Below, piece by piece: positions 22,811-30,509 of a stretch of 39,914 nt of DNA. Within the stretch, counting starts at the first letter, position 1, and each line of letters begins with the position of its first letter. The DNA lies in the NCBI GenBank assembly GCA_003598975.1, contig QZIJ01000014.1, positions 1 to 39,914 of the forward strand, read 5' to 3'. The position numbers were made by a program, and so were the translations under genes. This stretch comes from Anaerolineaceae bacterium. GTDB lineage: Bacteria; Chloroflexota; Anaerolineae; Anaerolineales; Villigracilaceae. The notes beneath the pieces were generated by a model. It searched no databases, was not told the origin of the DNA, and saw nothing but the letters and a program-made list of their open reading frames with translations.

Positions 22811-23848
22811 ATGGTAAAAATAAGGCGAATTCAAAATGAGAACGCGGGTTTTATAAAAGATGTATCAGATATTATTGCGACAGAAGCATGGAAAAACCCA
22901 TTTTTGATTCCTGATTTAGCAAAAGATAAAACCTTGTTTGTTTTTTCAGATTACAGCCAAGTTAAGGGGAAGTACAAAACCTACAGTTTTTTCATTATTG
23001 GGCGGTCTGGTGCTGATTATTTCAACGGTGCGAGAAAAATACTCAGGGACGATTTTAACCTTGAAAATCGCCGCATGTCATACAAAGGACTTGGCGATAA
23101 AAGAAAACTCAAGGCACTTCCGGCTTTTCTTTCATGTGCAGGAGCTGTAGACGGGGTTCTTATCACATTCGCAGTTGATACTCAAATACAATACATGTTT
23201 GCGGAGCAGTTTCTGGATGTGTGGAAGGAACTCTCCGTATTCAAGAAGAATGTTTTGGAAGATATGCTAAGGGTTGTTCATTTTGGAGCTCAAGCGATAA
23301 TGACGGTGTTTTCAGACTCGCAAAATATTGTGTGGTTTACAGATTGTGACGCAATCGTCGCTAACGAAAAGCACGAACAACTTTTCGGAAAGTTAGCCGA
23401 GACAACGATTCGGCATGGTTTTATGCCCCAAGAGAACATTAATCATGTTGCATTTGGGCTTTCTGAAATAGATGATGGTTCACTAGAGATTGAGGATTTT
23501 ATCGCTGTTCCAGATTTGGTCGCAGGGGCTTTGTGCGAAACGTTAGATCAGTTAAACATTTCAAATCTTAGAGTGGCGTCCAATCTGATATTAAAAAAAC
23601 CAAACGTAACAGATAAGGCTAACATTATTTGTGAGTGGATTGGCAAGATGGCTTGTCCATTGAAAAAATTTGGAGTAGTGTTTGATAAATTTGGAACTCA
23701 GCCATGGGCCTTTCGACCGACATTTTTTACGATTCAGAATCCTTATATTTCAGCGTGTGAAGTGACCTGTTCTGCACAAAAAGGTGCATCTTTGATATCG
23801 AAACCAATTCGATTTGATATTGAAGATTTGCATGATGGTCAAGGTTAG
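22811..23848 (+). CDS. AT-rich orphan protein, possibly RNase H-fold (DUF3800-like)
   Basis: A 345-residue protein whose base composition is clearly more AT-rich than all neighbours, with many AAA, GAT, TTT and ATT codons, so recent transfer is likely. I do not recognise a firm family. Acidic residues fall in an RNase H-like order: FVFSDYSQ near residue 45 at the end of a strand, FAVDTQ near 120, FTDCDAIVA near 180 and FIAVPDLVAGALC near 235. This resembles DUF3800-type proteins, which are often linked to mobile or defence loci, but the match is only by eye. There is no signal peptide or membrane span. The weak upstream GAAAG could serve as ribosome-binding site. It ends one base before the convergent flavoprotein stop. 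Confidence 0.65.
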   Translation: MVKIRRIQNENAGFIKDVSDIIATEAWKNPFLIPDLAKDKTLFVFSDYSQVKGKYKTYSFFIIGRSGADYFNGARKILRDDFNLENRRMSYKGLGDKRKLKALPAFLSCAGAVDGVLITFAVDTQIQYMFAEQFLDVWKELSVFKKNVLEDMLRVVHFGAQAIMTVFSDSQNIVWFTDCDAIVANEKHEQLFGKLAETTIRHGFMPQENINHVAFGLSEIDDGSLEIEDFIAVPDLVAGALCETLDQLNISNLRVASNLILKKPNVTDKANIICEWIGKMACPLKKFGVVFDKFGTQPWAFRPTFFTIQNPYISACEVTCSAQKGASLISKPIRFDIEDLHDGQG

Positions 23849-23849
23849 C

Positions 23850-25514
23850 TTATACCTCCCCCTCCATCCTCTCCTCCTCCTCCTCCTCCATCCGCTTATT
23901 CGCTTCCAAATCCGTTGCCACAACCATTACCTCCTCCGCCCCCACCAGCCTCATCCCCCCTCCACCCTCCCTCAACAAATCCCTCGTCCGACAATTCAGA
24001 ATTGCCTTCGCCGCGTCGACTCCCGAAGCCGTGACCCCCGCCACGCCGTGGCTGGTCGTGCTTTGCCCGCACAGGAACAGCCCCTCGAACTCCGTCCGCG
24101 CCGAGAAGCCGAGCGGACCCACCTGCTGTGGCGACTTCTCGATCCCGTACAGATTGCCGCGCGTCGCGTTGAGATAATGTTCGTTCGACAGCGGCGTGCC
24201 GAGACTGTAATACACGATATGCTTGCTCAACCCAGGGATGCGCTTCTCCAGTCCGCGCACCATGCGCCACGCCAAATCCTCCTTCATCGCATCGTAATCC
24301 GCAGGACGCGCTCCGTATTTCGTGTGCGCCCACTTCTCGAACGCCTCATATCCAACGAACGCGAACGACTCGCAGGTGTGATGTCCCGCCGTCGCGCCAG
24401 CCTTGTGCATCTTCGACGGGTCTTTCAGCGTCGTCACCGTCAAAAACATTCCAGGCGGCGTCTCCTCCCGCAACAGCGCATCCGTGAGTCCATCCGAATA
24501 AATCTTGTCCACGTCCGCGTGGTCGTAGTACCACATGTTGCCCGAGTCGAGTCCCGCACCGCGCAGATCCATATCCGTCGCAAAGAACAAACTCAGGCAC
24601 GACGTCGAATACGTCAGCCCGTCCAACTTGCGTTGTAACTTCGCCGACAGATTCTCGCGCCCGATCAACTTGCCGAACGTCACTTCGGGATCTGCATTGG
24701 AGACGACCACGCCCGCGCGGATCTGCTCGCCCGATTCCAATTCCACGCCCAAGACTTTTTTCCCCTCAAGCATGATCCGCTTCACGCGTGACTGGAGGCG
24801 GATTTCCCCACCCGCGCGTTTCAGTCCCCGAACGAACGCGCGCGGAATCGTGAACGCGCCTCCCATCGGGTAGTATCCGCCATTGAAGTAGTGATGGGTG
24901 ATTCCCGCGTGCATGAATGCCGAGACCTTCGACGGCGGCAGACCATGATCCCCCGACTGTCCCGCCAACACGCCGCGCAGAACGGGGTCGCTGACGTGCG
25001 CGTTGATCAAGTCCGCGCCCGTCGCGCGCATCCACTTCAAAATATTCCCCGCACCCCGCGCCGCCGACAACGGTTTGTCCAGCCTGCCGATGTTGCGAAG
25101 TCCTTCGATCATGTTGGTGAGATCGGTGAAGTAGCCGTCAATCCCCTGCGCCTCATGCGGAAAATGACTCTTCACCCGCTCGATCAGATTCTCCCTGCCC
25201 TTCGGAAAATCCACCTGCTTCTCGCCCACGACGATATGATCGTACCCATCGGGGTTGAGTTCTACGAACGCCAAATCCTGCGACACATCCAGCCCATCGT
25301 AAATGCGACGCAAGCCTCCGCCCTCTTGCAAATCGCCGATGTAATGCACCCCAGGGCTGAAGCGATAGCCGTTCAGCGTGAACGAATGCGTCCACCCGCC
25401 GGGGCGGTCGTGCTGTTCGAGAACGAGAACCTTTTTACCAGCGCGCGCCAATGCAACAGCGGCGGTAAGTCCGCCCGCGCCTGAGCCGATGATGATTGCG
25501 TCGTAGTCTGTCAT
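23850..25514 (-). CDS. Retinol-saturase/CrtISO-like FAD oxidoreductase
   Basis: A flavoprotein of the phytoene-desaturase/carotenoid-isomerase superfamily. ATG 25514 follows GGAGA; the product is 554 residues. The dinucleotide-binding fold reads IIIGSGAGGLTAAVALARAG (7-26), then LEQHDRPGGWTHSF, and RFSPGVHYIGD, the last typical of the RetSat group. A C-terminal FAD motif is in LFLCGQSTTSHGVAGVTASG. Likely substrates are polyprenoid or other hydrophobic enes. The last 35 residues or so are unusual: a glycine run and then a glutamate/methionine-rich tail coded by a TCC-rich simple sequence, ending just at the AT-rich orphan. This suggests the native end was lost. Confidence 0.85.
   Translation of the reverse strand: MTDYDAIIIGSGAGGLTAAVALARAGKKVLVLEQHDRPGGWTHSFTLNGYRFSPGVHYIGDLQEGGGLRRIYDGLDVSQDLAFVELNPDGYDHIVVGEKQVDFPKGRENLIERVKSHFPHEAQGIDGYFTDLTNMIEGLRNIGRLDKPLSAARGAGNILKWMRATGADLINAHVSDPVLRGVLAGQSGDHGLPPSKVSAFMHAGITHHYFNGGYYPMGGAFTIPRAFVRGLKRAGGEIRLQSRVKRIMLEGKKVLGVELESGEQIRAGVVVSNADPEVTFGKLIGRENLSAKLQRKLDGLTYSTSCLSLFFATDMDLRGAGLDSGNMWYYDHADVDKIYSDGLTDALLREETPPGMFLTVTTLKDPSKMHKAGATAGHHTCESFAFVGYEAFEKWAHTKYGARPADYDAMKEDLAWRMVRGLEKRIPGLSKHIVYYSLGTPLSNEHYLNATRGNLYGIEKSPQQVGPLGFSARTEFEGLFLCGQSTTSHGVAGVTASGVDAAKAILNCRTRDLLREGGGGMRLVGAEEVMVVATDLEANKRMEEEEEERMEGEV
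23867..23892. repeat. TCC-rich simple sequence
   Basis: A nearly uninterrupted run of TCC units inside the C-terminal codons of the flavoprotein, giving its poly-Glu tail. It is a slippage-prone microsatellite at the junction with the AT-rich gene. Confidence 0.7.
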
Positions 25515-25524
25515 GGGTTCTCCT

Positions 25525-25881
25525 CTATTTCCAATCATTCAACCAACGCGTTTGGCCAATCCAATCATACGCGTCCGTTTCTCGCAATATGCGGTCAAGT
25601 GCGTCAATCATTTTTTTCAGGTTCATGCTCTTTTGTTTGGCAAGGATGATGCCCGCATGATGCGGATACTTTTCCCCGAGCGCAACGAAATCACGGACGT
25701 TGTATGTAAAAATGGCGCGACCTTGTGCGGTCGCGCCAAGAAGTTGCTGTTCGTCGCTGGCACCGAAAGGCATCCAATCGGTTGGTGTGCGTGTCACATC
25801 GTGACCGCGCTCCAGCAGGGCGTTGTGCAAGGCTTTGCTGGATGTGTCCGCGTCAAGATGCAAGTGGAGTTTCTTACCCAT
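25525..25881 (-). CDS. DUF5615-like PIN-domain toxin
   Basis: A 118-residue protein. The start at 25881 is chosen because it lies in the overlap with the upstream antitoxin gene and directly precedes the conserved strand LHLHLDAD; the longer frame runs through the antitoxin. PIN-like acidic residues are D10 and D12, D43 in GASDEQQLL, and D64 in TYNVRDF, an order I associate with DUF5615 (Mut7-C-like PIN) proteins. These are putative RNases paired with DUF433 antitoxins. The gene overlaps the antitoxin by eight bases, as expected for a toxin-antitoxin pair. Confidence 0.85.
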   Translation of the reverse strand: MGKKLHLHLDADTSSKALHNALLERGHDVTRTPTDWMPFGASDEQQLLGATAQGRAIFTYNVRDFVALGEKYPHHAGIILAKQKSMNLKKMIDALDRILRETDAYDWIGQTRWLNDWK

Positions 25882-26266
25882 CCTTCGGCTCCAACGCGGC
25901 CTCGGCTTGGATGTGAGCGTCAATTTCGGCGCGGTGGACTTCGTAGAATCCCAATGCTTCCTGCACTTGTGTTTTTGGCAGATCGTAATCCTCGGCGATT
26001 TCAGTAGGTGATTGATCCTCTGCCGCCAGGACAATCGTCTGCACCCGAATTCCCGTCCCGCGCAGGATGGGGGAGACTGCTCCCGATGCCCCGCGGCGAT
26101 ACGTGATGGTAGGGAAGTCGGGATCGTCCAGTCCCTGCATCAACCCGCCGACCTTCTCGGCGACTGACCAAAGGATGAATTGATTCAATGAGACACCCTG
26201 CTTCCTGGCAAGATTCTCGGCGTCTCTTTTGAGTTCATTGGGGAGATTTAGAGCATATCGGGTCAT
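25874..26266 (-). CDS. Ribbon-helix-helix plus DUF433 antitoxin
   Basis: A 130-residue protein. The N-terminus (MTRYALNLPNELKRDAENLA, then SLNQFILWSV) is a ribbon-helix-helix/HicB-C-like DNA-binding segment. The C-terminus (about 54-118: SPILRGTGIRVQTIV, then TEIAEDYDLPKTQVQEAL) is a DUF433 winged helix. DUF433 proteins are the usual partners of DUF5615 toxins, and the next gene is one. The fusion of two DNA-binding parts is notable. It is probably autoregulated through the palindromes in its own promoter just upstream. Confidence 0.87.
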   Translation of the reverse strand: MTRYALNLPNELKRDAENLARKQGVSLNQFILWSVAEKVGGLMQGLDDPDFPTITYRRGASGAVSPILRGTGIRVQTIVLAAEDQSPTEIAEDYDLPKTQVQEALGFYEVHRAEIDAHIQAEAALEPKDG

Positions 26267-26280
26267 ATGGAACTCTCTTT

Positions 26281-26326
26281 ATGATGTCGTATATCACATC
26301 ATAAATGACATCACTTGTTGAGTCAA
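26281..26326 (-). promoter_or_regulatory. Promoter and operator of the toxin-antitoxin pair
   Basis: On the minus strand TTGACT (26326-26321) and TATGAT (26303-26298) are 17 bases apart. The core is covered by ATGATGT/ACATCAT (26281-26287 with 26296-26302) and a further ATGACATCA unit (26305-26313), so repressor binding would block the -10. This fits autoregulation. Confidence 0.75.
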
Positions 26327-26328
26327 GA

Positions 26329-27342
26329 TTACTCTTCCAGCATCTTTTCGTAAACCATAAACTCCCGCAATACCTCAGGGACGATCCACGCGTACTCGTC
26401 GCGGAGCGCATCCTCCATGCGGGAGATGGTGGTGTGCCATGAAAGCGCCTTGACAATGGATGCGACAGGACGGGAAACATTGTATGCTTTGAGAAGTTGT
26501 TCCTTGTTGGCGAACTGTTCCCAGCGCGCGAGATAACAATCCCGCAGGGCAAGCATCTCGGATGTGGGAGGCGCCCAATCATCGAGGTCGAGCGCGATCT
26601 CCATGCTGACGAAAAATGTTCGGAGCGACACAAAAGGATGGGTGACAGAAGCATCCCCCCAGTCAAAGAAAGTGATGCGTCCGTCTTTGACGAGAACGTT
26701 CCCATCGTGGAAGTCGCCGTGGTTGACCGATTCGGGAATCCCAAACGCGGCGAGGTCCGCGCAGATTTGCTCGAAGCGCGGCTTCAGGCTTTGTAATTGT
26801 TGGAAGTCGGCGGAGGTCAGGCCCTTCTCTTTGTCAATCATCAGGCTTTCCTCGTCGGCCAGCAGTTGCTTGTAAAGCGCAGGAAGAGCCGCAAGACGAT
26901 GATCGGGAATCCCCAGCGTGAGAATCTCATCCACATGCTCGGCGAGACCGATCTGCACTTCGGCGTATTTCGTGATGACTGGTTCCCACGGCCTGACATC
27001 CTTCGTCGGGCGGATGGAGGCGCGCAGTTGTTCGCCGCCGTCACGCATCAGCATCCAGCCGCGGGCGGAGTCCGAAGCGACGAGGTCGGGCATGCAATCG
27101 GGGAACCACGCCGCGAGTTTCTCGGTCAACGCGATCTCGTGGATGGTTTCGTCCGCAGTCGCCTTGAAGAACAGCGTCCCTTCGCTGGATGAGACACGCA
27201 TCACCGTTGACCACGCGTAGGCGTGCAGTTGTTCGATCTCGCCAGTAAGTTGAATGGAATTGCGTTTTGCTTGTGCGCGAATCCATTCATGGGCATGTTT
27301 TTGCCATTCGGGGTCGTGCCAGCGAAGCAGTTTGCTTGTCAT
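26329..27342 (-). CDS. Aminoglycoside-phosphotransferase-family kinase
   Basis: A 337-residue protein with the APH/choline-kinase fold. ATG 27342 overlaps the stop of the acyltransferase gene (ATGA), so the two are coupled; the longer frame through that gene is rejected. The catalytic loop reads NHGDFHDGN (207-215) and the metal-binding aspartate is in FFDWGD (225-230). The nucleotide-binding lysine is probably in TLFFKATA near residue 60. This family phosphorylates small hydroxyl compounds (aminoglycosides, sugars, homoserine, choline); there is no evidence that it gives antibiotic resistance. Confidence 0.83.
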   Translation of the reverse strand: MTSKLLRWHDPEWQKHAHEWIRAQAKRNSIQLTGEIEQLHAYAWSTVMRVSSSEGTLFFKATADETIHEIALTEKLAAWFPDCMPDLVASDSARGWMLMRDGGEQLRASIRPTKDVRPWEPVITKYAEVQIGLAEHVDEILTLGIPDHRLAALPALYKQLLADEESLMIDKEKGLTSADFQQLQSLKPRFEQICADLAAFGIPESVNHGDFHDGNVLVKDGRITFFDWGDASVTHPFVSLRTFFVSMEIALDLDDWAPPTSEMLALRDCYLARWEQFANKEQLLKAYNVSRPVASIVKALSWHTTISRMEDALRDEYAWIVPEVLREFMVYEKMLEE

Positions 27343-28508
27343 CTGTTTTCCGTTTGTTTGAGAGGAATGATTTTTTCTGGCCGAATCGGGAACCAGCGGT
27401 CTTTCAAGTTGTTGATCGGATTTTCGAACCAGCGATAACTTATACTGGACACGAGCAGGGTAAGTGCCAGCCCGGTCAAAAAGATGAAAGTGGTTTCCAG
27501 GTCTGGATAAGGGAAGAACGATTTGTATTTTGAGCGCAGGAGAGTGACCAGCCAGATGATGGGATAGTGGAATATATACATCCCATACGACATTTTGCCC
27601 ATGGCGTTCAGCGCGGGATGGTTCAGGAAAGATACGAATAGTTTTTCGTGAACAACCGCCTGGATAAACAATGCAAAGAAATAGTTGATGAGGCTGTATC
27701 CCCATAAATATTTGTACCCGGAGATGAAGGCGAACTCGTATCCAAACGTATCCCAAAGAACCTTGCCATACGAAAAATACTGTATGACATATCCAATTGC
27801 GGGCAGTGCAATGGCAAGGATGGCCAGTTGACGGCGCGGTTGGGGAAACTGGAATGTTGTCACGTATGCGCCCAGGGCGAATGCGTCAATGTGCGAGAAA
27901 GGCAGGACGAAAACAGAAACGTACGGATCGTTCGTAATGTTTGGGACCAGTTGGTTGCTGGAAATCCAAAATATGACAAGCCGAAGCAGCGGCGCAACGA
28001 CAATGATCGCAGTCAGAAGACGCTTGAAATTTTCCTTCGGGGTCAGGAAGAGAACGATGGGCCATAGGAGATAGAATTGCTCTTCCATGGACAGTGTCCA
28101 AAAGTGGGTCAGGAACGGCGTGTCTTCGAAATTCAGGCTGGCGGCATGAAAATTGGAAATATAGAGGTACGAGTATCGAATCTGCGGGGCGACCAGGTCC
28201 TGCAATTCGGTGCGGACCGGAACGGGCATCCCCGCGCTCGACCAGATCAGAATCGTTACAAGGAAAAGGTACAGGTAATAGGCGGGGAAAATGCGCAGGA
28301 AGCGCCGCCCGTAAAACTTTCCAAAAAACTGGTTTTTGGGCAGGGTCTCTTTCATGCGCAGAAGAATGCCGGTGATCAAGAAGCCCGATAATACAAAGAA
28401 GGCCTGCATCGTTCCACCGAACTTTTGCAAGCCGCCTACTCCGCCGGCATGAAAATCAATCACCAACATGATGCCGAGCGCGCGAATACCATCCAAACCG
28501 GGAATCAT
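27339..28508 (-). CDS. Acyltransferase family 3 membrane protein (OafA/YrhL-like)
   Basis: A 389-residue integral membrane O-acyltransferase with about ten hydrophobic helices. It begins IPGLDGIRALGIMLVIDFHA, the usual first helix, with the catalytic-type histidine in DFHA, then FFVLSGFLITGILL, the second hallmark. A conserved periplasmic loop reads LTHFWTLSMEEQFYLLWP. The family transfers acyl groups to cell-surface sugars. The gene is complete and is the first of the two-gene unit with the APH-like kinase, which could modify the same sugar, although this is only inferred from overlap. Confidence 0.9.
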   Translation of the reverse strand: MIPGLDGIRALGIMLVIDFHAGGVGGLQKFGGTMQAFFVLSGFLITGILLRMKETLPKNQFFGKFYGRRFLRIFPAYYLYLFLVTILIWSSAGMPVPVRTELQDLVAPQIRYSYLYISNFHAASLNFEDTPFLTHFWTLSMEEQFYLLWPIVLFLTPKENFKRLLTAIIVVAPLLRLVIFWISSNQLVPNITNDPYVSVFVLPFSHIDAFALGAYVTTFQFPQPRRQLAILAIALPAIGYVIQYFSYGKVLWDTFGYEFAFISGYKYLWGYSLINYFFALFIQAVVHEKLFVSFLNHPALNAMGKMSYGMYIFHYPIIWLVTLLRSKYKSFFPYPDLETTFIFLTGLALTLLVSSISYRWFENPINNLKDRWFPIRPEKIIPLKQTENR

Positions 28509-28569
28509 GGGGGCGATTATAACGAAGATTGGGACAAAAAACAGATTGGGCGGATCGTTTGGAGAATAT

Positions 28570-28893
28570 TTATTCTGGTTTTGCTTTTGCCAGTTTGATG
28601 GTCACATCGGTGGGCAGAGTCAGTCTGGCCTCCACTTCCACCGCTTTGACGATTCCTACCGGCACAGGACAGGCCGCGTGCGTGCAGAACTTGTGTCCCG
28701 CCGCGTGGATGGTCGGCATGGCGCGTTTGAACGAGATTTCCTGGTAGGGATTGACCTCGGTCAGTTCCGCCGCCATTTTCTGGATGGCGGCGCACTCACT
28801 GACAATGCTCAACTTGCAAACCTTTCCATCCATTGTCGCTTCGACTTTGGTATTGAATCCGCAATTTCCTGCAAAGATTTCGGCAGTTGCCAT
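28570..28893 (-). CDS. Cysteine-containing small protein (DUF6951-like)
   Basis: A 107-residue protein. ATG 28893 is two bases after the stop of the TlpA-like gene, so the genes are coupled; the longer frame overlaps that gene. Five cysteines stand out: C11 in GNCGF, C26, C34 in SECAAI, and C70 and C75 in FCTHAACPVPVGI. The pattern looks like the group annotated DUF6951, and could bind a metal or be redox-active. There is no membrane span. Its place at the end of an operon with two thioredoxin-fold proteins supports a thiol or metal role. Confidence 0.68.
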   Translation of the reverse strand: MATAEIFAGNCGFNTKVEATMDGKVCKLSIVSECAAIQKMAAELTEVNPYQEISFKRAMPTIHAAGHKFCTHAACPVPVGIVKAVEVEARLTLPTDVTIKLAKAKPE

Positions 28894-28895
28894 GC

Positions 28896-29483
28896 TCACT
28901 CCGCGATCAGGGGGGTGACGTATTTCTCCAGCATCGTGCGGCTGATCTGTCCCGTCCACGCCAGGCGGATCGTCCCCGTGCGGTCGATCACGTACGAGTT
29001 GGGCAGGCTCTGATTATTGAATGCCCGTCCCGAAAGATGGTCTGGATCCAGCCAGATGGGATAGGTGATCTGATATTGCTCTGCAAATGGGGCCACCTGA
29101 TTTGCAGACTCCCCGGCTTCGATGCCGATGATCACAAACCCATCCACCGCATGTTCATTGTAATATGCCACCAGCGTTGGCAGTTCCGCCTTGCAGGGCG
29201 GGCACCACGTGGCCCAGTTGTTGACCAGCACCACCTTGCCGCGATAATTGGCCAGCGCCTCTGTCCCGCCGTTCAGGTTTTCGAGCGCCAGTTCGGGCGC
29301 GGGATAATTCACCTCGGCGGGAATCGAGGAATATTCATCGGGAGGCGTGCCACTGGGCTCCTTTGGCGGAATGAGGAATAACGCCGCCATCAGCAGGACA
29401 AATCCGAGGATAAACGGCCAGGCGGGGATTCTCTGCCGCGCCTTGTATTTGCGCGCGGCTCTTTTCGAAATCTGTTTCGCCAT
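28896..29483 (-). CDS. TlpA/ResA-like membrane-anchored thioredoxin
   Basis: A 195-residue protein with a basic N-terminus, one membrane segment (about 22-39) and an external redoxin domain. The active site is W93-C94-P-P-C97 after the strand KVVLVNNWAT, and the YPIWLD and LPNSYVID segments (with cis-proline) follow, as in ResA/TlpA. It would reduce disulfides of exported proteins or cytochrome c maturation factors. AGGAAG precedes the ATG. It lies nine bases after the stop of the PDO gene and is followed by the Cys-rich small protein, forming a redox operon. Confidence 0.9.
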   Translation of the reverse strand: MAKQISKRAARKYKARQRIPAWPFILGFVLLMAALFLIPPKEPSGTPPDEYSSIPAEVNYPAPELALENLNGGTEALANYRGKVVLVNNWATWCPPCKAELPTLVAYYNEHAVDGFVIIGIEAGESANQVAPFAEQYQITYPIWLDPDHLSGRAFNNQSLPNSYVIDRTGTIRLAWTGQISRTMLEKYVTPLIAE

Positions 29484-29492
29484 ATCTTCCTG

Positions 29493-30158
29493 TTAGTTCA
29501 TTGCACGCATGAGTTCTGCCAGCAGATTCTGTTCGGGGACCGCGCCGACGATCATCCCGGCCCCGGCGTTGATGACCGTCTGCGGCACACCCATGACCTG
29601 GAACCGGTTCGCCAGATCGGGGAACTCAGTCGCCTCGACGCCCTCCGCGCGGATCATGCGCGGGTTTTCCATCGCCATCTGGTGCGCGAGCAACACGGCC
29701 CGCGGACAGTGGGGTCAAGTGGGGGTGACGAAGACTTGCAGGTGCAGGGGTTTTTCCAGTCCCTGCAGGAACGCGCGGGTTTGCGCGCCCAGCCCCGAGT
29801 CCCGACCGGAGACGAGCAGGATATCCTGGATGAAGGTACCGAACTCGTGCCCGGCGGGAATCCCAGAGAATTGAATTCCCAAATCCACCACTTCGCTTCC
29901 GTTTTTGGCGGCAATCACGATGGCGGGAGATTTGTCCACGTTGAATTGCGCGGCCAGATCTGCGTTCTCTTGCAAATCGTAGACGGTCAGGCCGAGGTGG
30001 TCGTGGATGGCCGTGACCTCTTCCAGAAGTTGACGGGTTTCCCCGCAGTAATCGCAGTTGGTTTTGGAGCCGAAGAACAGGATCTGCACCGGTTCCTTGA
30101 TCTGTGCAAAGGCTTGTTGAATCTGCTCCACTACCTGGTCATTGAGAAGTTTTTCCAC
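29493..30158 (-). CDS. Two-domain protein disulfide oxidoreductase, probable selenoprotein (UGA read as Sec148)
   Basis: A glutaredoxin-like PDO with two thioredoxin folds. GTG 30158 is chosen because GGAG lies six bases upstream; the product is 221 residues if the TGA at 29717-29715 is read through. The first domain has C35-D-Y-C38. The second has QVFVTPT, then TGA, then PHCPRAVLLAH, so the TGA replaces the first cysteine of a CPHC site. The frame stays open after it and keeps the family features: the VEATEFPDLANRF segment, the cis-proline MGVPQTVIN, and a normal TAA stop. A hairpin at the right distance could serve as SECIS. Without read-through the product is a 147-residue truncated form. 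A sequencing error (TGC to TGA) or a pseudogene remains possible. Confidence 0.78.
29685..29704 (-). promoter_or_regulatory. Candidate bacterial SECIS hairpin
   Basis: In the mRNA, CGCGGGC pairs with GCUCGCG (7 bp, one G-U) around the loop CGUGUU. The loop has G in second position followed by U, and lies 17 nt after the UGA. Bacterial SECIS models ask for a short upper stem, a guanosine in the first two loop bases and about 16-37 nt spacing; all are met. Further pairing (CUG with CAG) can extend the helix below. Confidence 0.6.
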
Positions 30159-30243
30159 CGACAACTCCAAAGTGAGAAATTTGAGTGCTTTTTGGTTCCA
30201 GTGATTTCCTTGATGCGCTTTGAGCGTGATTTATTACGAACAG

Positions 30244-30286
30244 TTTGTCACAAAATTAGTTTGCAAAACCAACCATTTGTCATAAA
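30244..30286 (-). promoter_or_regulatory. Paired palindromes upstream of the redox operon
   Basis: TTTGTCACAAA (30244-30254) and TTTGTCATAAA (30276-30286) are odd-length palindromes (the second imperfect) with centres 32 bases apart, about three helical turns. They are the only strong repeats in the AT-rich stretch upstream of the PDO gene, so they are candidate operator half-sites of its regulator. Confidence 0.4.
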
Positions 30287-30332
30287 TACCGCCTATGGCT
30301 TTCTTAAATTAATGTCAGGCAGGATCGTTGAA

Positions 30333-30411
30333 TCGCCAAGCCCGCGAAGAGCGCAAGGAAAAGCCCCTTAATCTTTGCGTCTTTCGCGTCCTTTGTGTTC
30401 TTTGCGGTAAA
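30333..30411. repeat. Palindromic intergenic repeat, copy 2
   Basis: CCGCGAAGAGCGCAAGG on the left and TTTGCGTCTTTCGCG, then TTCTTTGCGGT on the right match the two arms of the element at 14715-14793. It fills the space between the redox operon's upstream region and the cold-shock promoter. Confidence 0.65.
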
Positions 30412-30474
30412 TTTTGACCGCATTGTGAAAGGGTTCCGACTTTGAGAAAACCATGATTTGCCGCCCGGCAGTTA

Positions 30475-30503
30475 TTGACTCATCCCACTCTGCGTGATAT
30501 ATT
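30475..30503 (+). promoter_or_regulatory. Promoter of the cold-shock gene
   Basis: TTGACT (30475-30480) and TATATT (30498-30503) are exactly 17 bases apart. A transcript starting near 30510 would have a leader of about 147 nt before cspA. Confidence 0.75.
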
Positions 30504-30509
30504 TGCGCC

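Noticed and set aside
29493..29696. A separate 67-residue gene downstream of the PDO truncation
   Set aside because: It is in the same frame as the upstream part, starts inside the second thioredoxin domain and has no ribosome-binding site. It is the 3' half of one gene after the TGA.
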